Shown one piece after another: positions 55,782-64,000 of a DNA stretch of 64,000 nt. The notes below the pieces were generated by a model. It was not told the origin of the DNA. It made no database searches and saw only the letters and a list, made by a program, of their open reading frames with translations. The DNA is from Halomonas ventosae (GTDB lineage Bacteria > Pseudomonadota > Gammaproteobacteria > Pseudomonadales > Halomonadaceae): the NCBI RefSeq assembly GCF_004363555.1, contig NZ_SNZJ01000016.1:1-64000 (forward strand), given 5' to 3'. Positions within the stretch are counted from its first letter, which is position 1. Each line of letters opens with the position of its first letter. The position numbers were made by a program, and so were the translations under genes.

Positions 55782-56378
55782 TTAAAAAGGGATCTCGTCA
55801 TCGAAATCGTCGAAGCTGCCCGGGTCCGGGGCACCATAGTTGCCGCCCTGCTGCTGGCCGCCACCCTGCTGCGGGGGAGCCGGCTGCGGGGCCGGACGCT
55901 GGGGCTGGCCGCCACCGAAGTTGCCGCCCTGCGGCGGGACATTGCCGTAGCCGCCCTGCTGGGGCGCCGGGCCGCCGAAGTTACCGCCCTGCTGGGGCTG
56001 GCCGCCGTACTGCCCCCCCTGCTGGCCACCGAAGTCGCCGCCGCGGGAGTCGAGCATCTGCATGTCGTTGGCGACGATCTCGGTGCTGTACTTGTCCTGG
56101 CCGTTCTGGTCCTGCCACTTGCGGGTCTGCAGGCGACCCTCGATATACACCTTGCTGCCCTTCTTGAGGTACTGCTGGGCGATCTCGGCGGTCTTGTTGA
56201 ACAGCACGACCCGGTGCCATTCGGTGCGCTCCTGGCGCTGGCCGCTCTGCTTGTCCATCCAGGTATCGGTGGTGGCCAGGTTGAGGTTGGCAACGGCGGT
56301 GCCGGAGGGCGTGAAGCGCACCTCGGGATCCTGGCCCAGGTTGCCGATGAGGATGACCTTGTTGATGCCACGGGCCAT
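55782..56378 (-). CDS. ssb: single-stranded DNA-binding protein
   Basis: This tetrameric protein protects ssDNA in replication, repair and recombination. The OB fold occupies about residues 1-110 ([41 protein letters not shown]). A Gly/Gln/Pro-rich linker of about 75 residues is made of [12 protein letters not shown] repeats. The acidic tip DDFDDEIPF binds partner proteins. Length is 198 residues. ATG 56378 has AAGGAG upstream. uvrA and an MFS gene are adjacent, as in Pseudomonas. Confidence 0.97.
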   Translation of the reverse strand: MARGINKVILIGNLGQDPEVRFTPSGTAVANLNLATTDTWMDKQSGQRQERTEWHRVVLFNKTAEIAQQYLKKGSKVYIEGRLQTRKWQDQNGQDKYSTEIVANDMQMLDSRGGDFGGQQGGQYGGQPQQGGNFGGPAPQQGGYGNVPPQGGNFGGGQPQRPAPQPAPPQQGGGQQQGGNYGAPDPGSFDDFDDEIPF

Positions 56379-56425
56379 GAGGGACTCCTTGCTGTCATGA
56401 ATACGTTGTAAGGATCATACGCGGC

Positions 56426-57820
56426 TCAGGCGCCGCTGTGGTGATTCCCGGAACCGGTGAGGCGTGCCAGGGCCTGCTCGTCGAGTCGCTGGCGGTCCAC
56501 CTTGAGATAGGCCAGGCGCTCCTCGGGGACGACCAGCACGTCCTCCACCCCGGCCACCTCGGCGAACCGCGCCATCAGGGTGTCCAGGGCATCATCCTGC
56601 TCATTGTCGTCCAGCGCCACCACCTCGCTGGTCAGGTGGCGCGGAGGCGCCATGCCGGCCATCACCACCAGCCAGGCCAGGCCCACCAGGCCGCAACCGA
56701 TAAAGACCGCGGAGAGCCCCCACTGCTGGACCAGGGCGCCACCCAGCACCCCGCCCAGGAAGGCCCCCAGGAACTGGCTGGTGGAGTAGATGCCCATGGC
56801 GGTGCCCTTGGCCCCGGCCGGGGCCAGCTTGCTGAGCATCGAGGGCAGGGTGGCCTCGAGCAGGTTGAAGGCGATGAAGAACAGCAGCAGCCAGCCGAAG
56901 AGCGCCGCGAAGCCCTCGCCCAGGCCGGCCAGCCCGAACAGGCTCAGGGTGATGGCGGTGATCGCCGACAGGCACATGGCCTTCATGCGCCGCCGCTTCT
57001 CGGCGATGATCACCAGCGGCACCATGGCCACGAAGGCCAGCAGCATGATGCCCAGGTAGGTGAGGCCATGGCGCTCGACGGCGATGCCCGCCTCGACCAG
57101 CCGGAAGGGCACGGCGACGAAGATCGCCATCAGCACCAGGTGCAGGGCGAAGATCGAGATGTCCATCCGCCACAGGTCGCCGCGCGCCAGGATGCCGCGC
57201 AGCTGGCCGCGGTCCATGCCCACGTCCCGGTGGCGCACCCGACGCGGCGCCGGCGGCACCAGCTTCCACAGCACCGCCAGCCCCAGGGCCGCCAGCGCCG
57301 CGGTGAACCAGAAGACCCCGGCCAGGCCGAAGCCGGCGGCGAGCCAGGGACCGAGCACCATGGCCACGGCGAAGGCCACACCGATGGAGAGCCCGATGGT
57401 GGCCATGGCGGCGGTGCGCACCTGTTCGCGGGTCTGGTCGGCGAGCAGCGCCATGATCGCCGCGGCCACCGCACCGCTGCCCTGCAGGCAGCGCCCCAGG
57501 ATCACCCCGCCGATGGAGTCGGCGCCGGCGGCCACCAGGCTGCCGAGCAGGAACAGGACCAGCCCCACGGCGATCACCGGCTTGCGTCCCAGGCGGTCGG
57601 AGAGCAGGCCGAAGGGGATCTGCAGCAGCGCCTGGGTGAGGCCGTAGATCCCCAGCGCCAGGCCGACCAGCAGCGGCGTCGCCCCCTTCAGGTCATCGGC
57701 ATACAGGGCCAGCACCGGCAGCACCATGAACAGGCCCAGCATGCGCGTGGCGTAGAGCCCCGCGAGCCCGGTGATGGCGCGCCGCTCGGTGGCTAACAGC
57801 AGTCCTGAGACCTTTCGCAT
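56426..57820 (-). CDS. MFS transporter with C-terminal ferredoxin-like extension
   Basis: A 12-helix major facilitator protein (motif A-like LLSDRLGRKPVIAVG after helix 2). After the last helix, about 70 residues remain (VVALDDNEQDDALDTLMARF, then VAGVEDVLVVPEERLAYLKV). These resemble a small HMA/ACT-like alpha-beta domain. Such MFS proteins are conserved beside ssb and uvrA in Pseudomonas and relatives; substrate unknown. Start ATG 57820 (MRKVSGLLL); an in-frame ATG at 57871 would add 17 residues. It is divergent from uvrA. Confidence 0.87.
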   Translation of the reverse strand: MRKVSGLLLATERRAITGLAGLYATRMLGLFMVLPVLALYADDLKGATPLLVGLALGIYGLTQALLQIPFGLLSDRLGRKPVIAVGLVLFLLGSLVAAGADSIGGVILGRCLQGSGAVAAAIMALLADQTREQVRTAAMATIGLSIGVAFAVAMVLGPWLAAGFGLAGVFWFTAALAALGLAVLWKLVPPAPRRVRHRDVGMDRGQLRGILARGDLWRMDISIFALHLVLMAIFVAVPFRLVEAGIAVERHGLTYLGIMLLAFVAMVPLVIIAEKRRRMKAMCLSAITAITLSLFGLAGLGEGFAALFGWLLLFFIAFNLLEATLPSMLSKLAPAGAKGTAMGIYSTSQFLGAFLGGVLGGALVQQWGLSAVFIGCGLVGLAWLVVMAGMAPPRHLTSEVVALDDNEQDDALDTLMARFAEVAGVEDVLVVPEERLAYLKVDRQRLDEQALARLTGSGNHHSGA

Positions 57821-57920
57821 GGCGGTTCGAATTTCCGTGGACGGACCCTCGGGCCCGGAGGTGGACCGCATATTCTAGCGGCTCGCCGGGGCGCAGGGAA
57901 AGCCGATGGCGGCCCGCGCT

Positions 57921-57950
57921 TTGCCGCCGGTGCGGCCCGCCCCGTATAAT
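57921..57950 (+). promoter_or_regulatory. uvrA promoter
   Basis: TTGCCG (57921-57926), 18-bp spacer, perfect TATAAT (57945-57950), 30 bp before the uvrA ATG. No LexA box (CTGT-N8-ACAG) is visible here, unlike E. coli uvrA. Confidence 0.65.
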
Positions 57951-57980
57951 CGAGCTTTTGCCGCGTCCGGCGAGGTGGGA

Positions 57981-60842
<2,862 letters not shown>

Positions 60843-60852
60843 CGGTGAGGGA

Positions 60853-60968
60853 CAAGGAGCAAGGAGCAAGGAGCAAGGAGCAAGGAGCAAGGAGCAAGGC
60901 AGCATGCTCCCGCCGTCCAGACTCGCCAGGGATTCCTTGCCACTTGCCCCCTTGCCGCTTGTCACTGG
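60853..60968. repeat. 7-bp tandem repeat CAAGGAG x6, then inverted CTTGCC-type repeats
   Basis: Six perfect CAAGGAG units occupy 60853-60894, with a partial seventh. At 60935-60968 come CTTGCCA, CTTGCCCC, CTTGCCG, CTTGTCA in the opposite sense. The two blocks could pair as an imperfect hairpin in the uvrA 3' untranslated region. Same CAAG/CTTG theme as the arrays near 9.3 and 42.3 kb. Confidence 0.88.
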
Positions 60969-60975
60969 CATAAAA

Positions 60976-61003
60976 AAACCGGCTCCACGAAGGGAGCCGG
61001 TTT
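60976..61003 (-). terminator. alpha operon (rplQ) terminator
   Basis: Stem AAACCGGCTCC (60976-60986) pairs with GGAGCCGGTTT (60993-61003) with a 6-nt loop. The minus-strand transcript ends in a run of U. It may also stop uvrA transcription. It lies 31 bp past the rplQ stop. Confidence 0.93.
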
Positions 61004-61034
61004 GGCGTGCCACTGGCGGAAGGCCGGTCGAGGA

Positions 61035-61421
61035 TCACTCCTCGGCGGCGGCTTCCTCGACGACCGGACGGTCGACCAGTTCGACGAAGGCCATGGGGGC
61101 GTTGTCGCCGGTGCGGAAGCCGCACTTGAGGATACGGACGTAACCGCCCGGACGCTCGGCGTAACGCGGCCCCAGCTCGTTGAAGAGCTTGCCGACCGCT
61201 TCCTTCGAACGGGTGCGGCTGAAGGCCAGACGACGATTGGCGACGCTGTCCTGCTTGGCCAGGGTGATCAGCGGCTCGATGACGCGACGCAGCTCCTTGG
61301 CCTTGGGCAGGGTTGTCTTGATCACTTCGTGCTCGACCAGCGAGACGGACATGTTCTTGAACATGGCCTGGCGGTGCGAGCTGTTGCGATTCAGGTGACG
61401 ACCACTCTTACGATGACGCAT
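61035..61421 (-). CDS. rplQ: 50S ribosomal protein L17
   Basis: L17 is a large-subunit protein near the exit tunnel. It has 128 residues, beginning [20 protein letters not shown]. The C-terminus carries the usual acidic/Ala tail (VVEEAAAEE). It is the last gene of the alpha operon, 39 bp after rpoA. Confidence 0.98.
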   Translation of the reverse strand: MRHRKSGRHLNRNSSHRQAMFKNMSVSLVEHEVIKTTLPKAKELRRVIEPLITLAKQDSVANRRLAFSRTRSKEAVGKLFNELGPRYAERPGGYVRILKCGFRTGDNAPMAFVELVDRPVVEEAAAEE

Positions 61422-61460
61422 GGTTGTGATTCCTTACCAAACTGGGACTCGAGTCGAGGC

Positions 61461-62459
61461 TCACGCGGAGGCCTTGTCGTCCTTCAGGCTTGCCGGCGGC
61501 CAGTTCTCCAGCCGCATGCCCAGGGAAAGCCCGCGGGCGGCCAACACGTCCTTGATCTCATTCAGGGACTTCTTGCCGAGATTGGGGGTCTTCAGCAGCT
61601 CCACCTCGGTGCGCTGGATCAGATCCCCGATGTAGTAGATGTTCTCGGCCTTCAGGCAGTTGGCGCTGCGAACGGTCAACTCGAGATCGTCTACGGGGCG
61701 CAGCAGGATCGGATCGATATGATCCTCTTCCTCCACCACTTCCTGTTCCTTGTCGGCTTCCAGGTCGACGAAGGCGGCCAGCTGCTCCTGCAGGATGGTC
61801 GCGCTGCGACGGATCGCCTCTTCCGGATCCAGGGTGCCGTCGGTTTCCAGATTGATGATCAGCTTGTCGAGGTCGGTGCGCTGTTCGACACGCGCGGCCT
61901 CGACGCTGTAGGAAACCCGGCGCACGGGGCTGAAGGTAGCATCCAGCTGCAGGCGACCGATGGCGCGAGACTCGTCGTCGGCATCGCCACGCACGTCCGC
62001 CGGCTCGTAGCCGCGGCCGCGAGCGACCTTGAGCTGCATCTTCAGCTCGGCGCCCTCGTTGACGTGGGCAATGACATGCTCGGGGTTGACGATCTCGACA
62101 TCATGGTCGAGGGCGATGTCCCCAGCAGTCACGACGGCCGGGCCCTGCTTGTTCAGCGAGAGCACTGCCTCGTCGCGGCTGTGCATCCGGAGCGCCACGT
62201 CCTTGAGGTTCAGGAGGATTTCGATGACATCTTCCTGGACGCCCTCGATCGCGCTGTACTCGTGTTCGACACCGGCGATCTCGGCCTCCACCACGGCACA
62301 GCCGGGCATGGACGAGAGCAGGATGCGACGCAGGGCATTCCCCAGCGTGTGGCCGAAGCCCCGCTCGAAGGGTTCGAGCACGATCTTCGCGTGGTGTGCG
62401 CTGATCTCTTCGACCTTGATGTCGCGAGGACGGAGAAACTCTGTCACTGAACGCTGCAT
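61461..62459 (-). CDS. rpoA: RNA polymerase alpha subunit
   Basis: The N-terminal domain (about residues 1-235; [20 protein letters not shown]) dimerises and nucleates polymerase assembly. The C-terminal domain (about 250-332; [36 protein letters not shown]) binds UP elements and activators. Length is 332 residues. The ATG at 62459 ([13 protein letters not shown]) follows AAAGGTG; upstream in-frame codons are not homologous. Confidence 0.98.
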   Translation of the reverse strand: MQRSVTEFLRPRDIKVEEISAHHAKIVLEPFERGFGHTLGNALRRILLSSMPGCAVVEAEIAGVEHEYSAIEGVQEDVIEILLNLKDVALRMHSRDEAVLSLNKQGPAVVTAGDIALDHDVEIVNPEHVIAHVNEGAELKMQLKVARGRGYEPADVRGDADDESRAIGRLQLDATFSPVRRVSYSVEAARVEQRTDLDKLIINLETDGTLDPEEAIRRSATILQEQLAAFVDLEADKEQEVVEEEDHIDPILLRPVDDLELTVRSANCLKAENIYYIGDLIQRTEVELLKTPNLGKKSLNEIKDVLAARGLSLGMRLENWPPASLKDDKASA

Positions 62460-62545
62460 ATGAACACCTTTCAGGCTGCCAAACGGATTGTCGGTACTCT
62501 TCGGCCGCCCCCCGCGGACGGGGAGCGGCACGACGCGGGCGCCGC

Positions 62546-63166
62546 TTACTTGGAGTACAGCTCGACGATCAGGTTTTCGTTGATGTCGGCAGACAGGTCA
62601 CCGCGTTCGGGCAGGGCCTTGAAAGTGCCTTCCATCTTCTTGGCATCGGTCTCGACCCAGACCACGTCGCCGCGGTTGGCGGCGATGGCCAGGGAAGTCT
62701 GGATGCGCGCCTGGTTCTTCGCCTTCTCGCGCACGGAGACCACGTCACCAGGCTTGACCTGGTAGGAGGCCACGTTGACGGTCTTGCCGTTGACGGCGAT
62801 CGCCTTGTGGCTGACCAGCTGACGTGCCTCGGAACGCGTGGAGCCGAAGCCCATGCGGTAGACGACGTTGTCCAGTCGGGATTCGAGAAGCTGCAGCAAC
62901 AGCTCGCCGGTCGCGCCCTTCAGGCGGGCTGCTTCCTTGTAGTAGTTGCGGAACTGCTTCTCGAGTACGCCGTACATGCGACGTACTTTCTGCTTCTCGC
63001 GAAGCTGCAAGCCGTAGTCGGAAAGACGCTGACGGCGCTGGCCGTGCACACCCGGGATCTGCTCGGATTTGCACTTCTTCTCGAAGGGAGTGACACCGCT
63101 CTTGAGGAAGAGGTCGGTCCCCTCACGACGAGACAGTTTGCACTTCGGTCCAATGTAACGAGCCAT
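62546..63166 (-). CDS. rpsD: 30S ribosomal protein S4
   Basis: S4 is a primary 16S rRNA binder and, in E. coli, the translational repressor of this operon. It has 206 residues ([20 protein letters not shown] to LIVELYSK) with the S4 RNA-binding domain at about 95-160 ([14 protein letters not shown]). AAGGAGAC precedes the ATG. The repressor target would lie before rpsM, beyond the window. Confidence 0.98.
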   Translation of the reverse strand: MARYIGPKCKLSRREGTDLFLKSGVTPFEKKCKSEQIPGVHGQRRQRLSDYGLQLREKQKVRRMYGVLEKQFRNYYKEAARLKGATGELLLQLLESRLDNVVYRMGFGSTRSEARQLVSHKAIAVNGKTVNVASYQVKPGDVVSVREKAKNQARIQTSLAIAANRGDVVWVETDAKKMEGTFKALPERGDLSADINENLIVELYSK

Positions 63167-63178
63167 GAATCTGTCTCC

Positions 63179-63565
63179 TTAAACGCGGCGTTTCTTCGGC
63201 GGACGGCAGCCATTGTGGGGAATGGGCGTCGCGTCGGTGATGCTCTGCACGCGGAAGCCGGCGGCATTGAGCGCGCGCACGGCGGATTCACGGCCAGGAC
63301 CGGGGCCCTTGACCAGCACGTCGACGTTTTTCACACCATACTCGGCTGCAGCGGTCGCTGCACGCTCGCTTGCCACTTGAGCAGCGAACGGGGTGCTCTT
63401 GCGAGAACCACGAAAACCCGAACCACCGGCAGTCGCCCAGGAAAGGGCGTTGCCCTGGCGGTCTGTGATCGTAATGATCGTGTTGTTAAAAGAGGCGTGG
63501 ATATGCGCGATGGCATCCACTACCTGCTTTTTAACCTTTTTACGGTTGCTACGCGGGTTAGCCAT
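63179..63565 (-). CDS. rpsK: 30S ribosomal protein S11
   Basis: S11 is a platform protein of the small subunit. It has 128 residues, ending in [11 protein letters not shown], the invariant basic tail; the central [20 protein letters not shown] is characteristic. It lies between rpsM and rpsD. Confidence 0.98.
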   Translation of the reverse strand: MANPRSNRKKVKKQVVDAIAHIHASFNNTIITITDRQGNALSWATAGGSGFRGSRKSTPFAAQVASERAATAAAEYGVKNVDVLVKGPGPGRESAVRALNAAGFRVQSITDATPIPHNGCRPPKKRRV

Positions 63566-63604
63566 GTTGATGTCTATTCCTGTCTTTACGCCAGAACGTG
63601 CGTG

Positions 63605-63961
63605 TTATTTGCGGATCGGCTTGCGCGGGCCCTTGCGGGTACGCGCATTGGTCTTGGTACGCTGACCACGCAGCGGAAGACCACGACGATGACGCAGACC
63701 ACGATAGCAACCCAGGTCCATGAGACGCTTGATGTTAAGCGTGACATCACGACGCAGGTCACCTTCCACGGTGTACTTGCCGACTTCGGACCGCAGGGAA
63801 TCCAGATCTTCACTGGACAGCTCCTGGATCTTGGTGGTCGGCGCGATGCCGGTCGCGGCACAGATGTCCTGAGCGCGCGTACGGCCAATCCCGAAGATAT
63901 AGGTCAGCGAGATCGCCGCATGCTTGTTGTCCGGGATATTGACGCCTGCAATACGGGCCAT
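63605..63961 (-). CDS. rpsM: 30S ribosomal protein S13
   Basis: S13 is a head protein contacting 23S rRNA and P-site tRNA. It has 118 residues, from [20 protein letters not shown] to the basic end [33 protein letters not shown] is the conserved C-terminal helix. It is the first alpha-operon gene in the window; the last 39 bases hold only its upstream spacer. Confidence 0.98.
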   Translation of the reverse strand: MARIAGVNIPDNKHAAISLTYIFGIGRTRAQDICAATGIAPTTKIQELSSEDLDSLRSEVGKYTVEGDLRRDVTLNIKRLMDLGCYRGLRHRRGLPLRGQRTKTNARTRKGPRKPIRK

Positions 63962-64000
63962 CAGCTTACTCCGAAATTTGAGCGGCTTGCTCGATTAATC

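Noticed and set aside
56379..56425. LexA box for ssb (CTGTCATGAATACGTT)
   Set aside because: The right half does not match ACAG; uvrA likewise lacks a box in its promoter region.

Overview
The window is about 64 kb of chromosome from a GC-rich gammaproteobacterium. Gene content, gene order (ispB/rplU-rpmA-obgE-proB-rpsT-murJ-ribF-ileS-lspA-fkpB-ispH followed by type IV minor pilins; alpha operon rpsM-rpsK-rpsD-rpoA-rplQ; uvrA/MFS/ssb) and protein sequences fit a Halomonas-like member of the Halomonadaceae. The genus is an inference. Almost everything is core genome; no prophage, insertion sequence, CRISPR array or integrated island is visible.

Layout. 1-600: promoters and leader of an rRNA operon running left out of the window. 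0.6-6.0 kb: pssA, class I ilvC with its divergent activator ilvY, then ilvIH. 6.5-14.2 kb: clpB with a heat-shock promoter, pgeF, rluD, bamD, nadE and a small membrane zinc-ribbon protein. 14.4-18.4 kb: a relatively AT-rich type IV pilus minor pilin locus (fimT; pilE-fimU-pilV-pilW-pilX) with an oversized PilX and no pilY1. 18.7-33.1 kb: fadL, the ispH-fkpB-lspA-ileS-ribF operon, murJ, rpsT, proB, obgE, rpmA, rplU, ispB. 33.2 kb: tRNA-Pro(CGG). 33.4-42.2 kb: DUF808, uspA, a DASS anion transporter, a phospholipase D lipoprotein, an Lgt-like/TlpA fusion and rapA.

43.3-52.2 kb is the most distinctive block. A MerR regulator of the LitR/CarH type lacks the B12-ligand residues. It sits with a photolyase, three FAD/NAD-type oxidoreductases, an SDR, an NTF2-like protein, DUF1365, a cyclopropane-synthase-like methyltransferase and DUF2878. 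The set looks like a light/photo-oxidative-stress regulon for DNA repair and unsaturated-lipid modification. It lies directly before fabA-fabB, which make the unsaturated acyl chains. Two T(A/G)TACA repeat clusters with 11-bp phasing, one intergenic and one inside the NTF2-like gene, are candidate operators. 54-60.8 kb: plsC, an RmlD-like protein, ssb, an MFS transporter and uvrA. 61-64 kb: end of the alpha ribosomal operon.

Two repeat systems run through the window. One is a REP-like hairpin family, at least six copies, with a TCGC-hairpin-GCTCC(C/T)ACA consensus. The other is an unusual set of 7-8 bp tandem repeats built on CAAG/CGAG that start at or just after stop codons, in sense orientation, at five genes (pgeF, bamD, nadE, the yfcH-like epimerase gene and uvrA).
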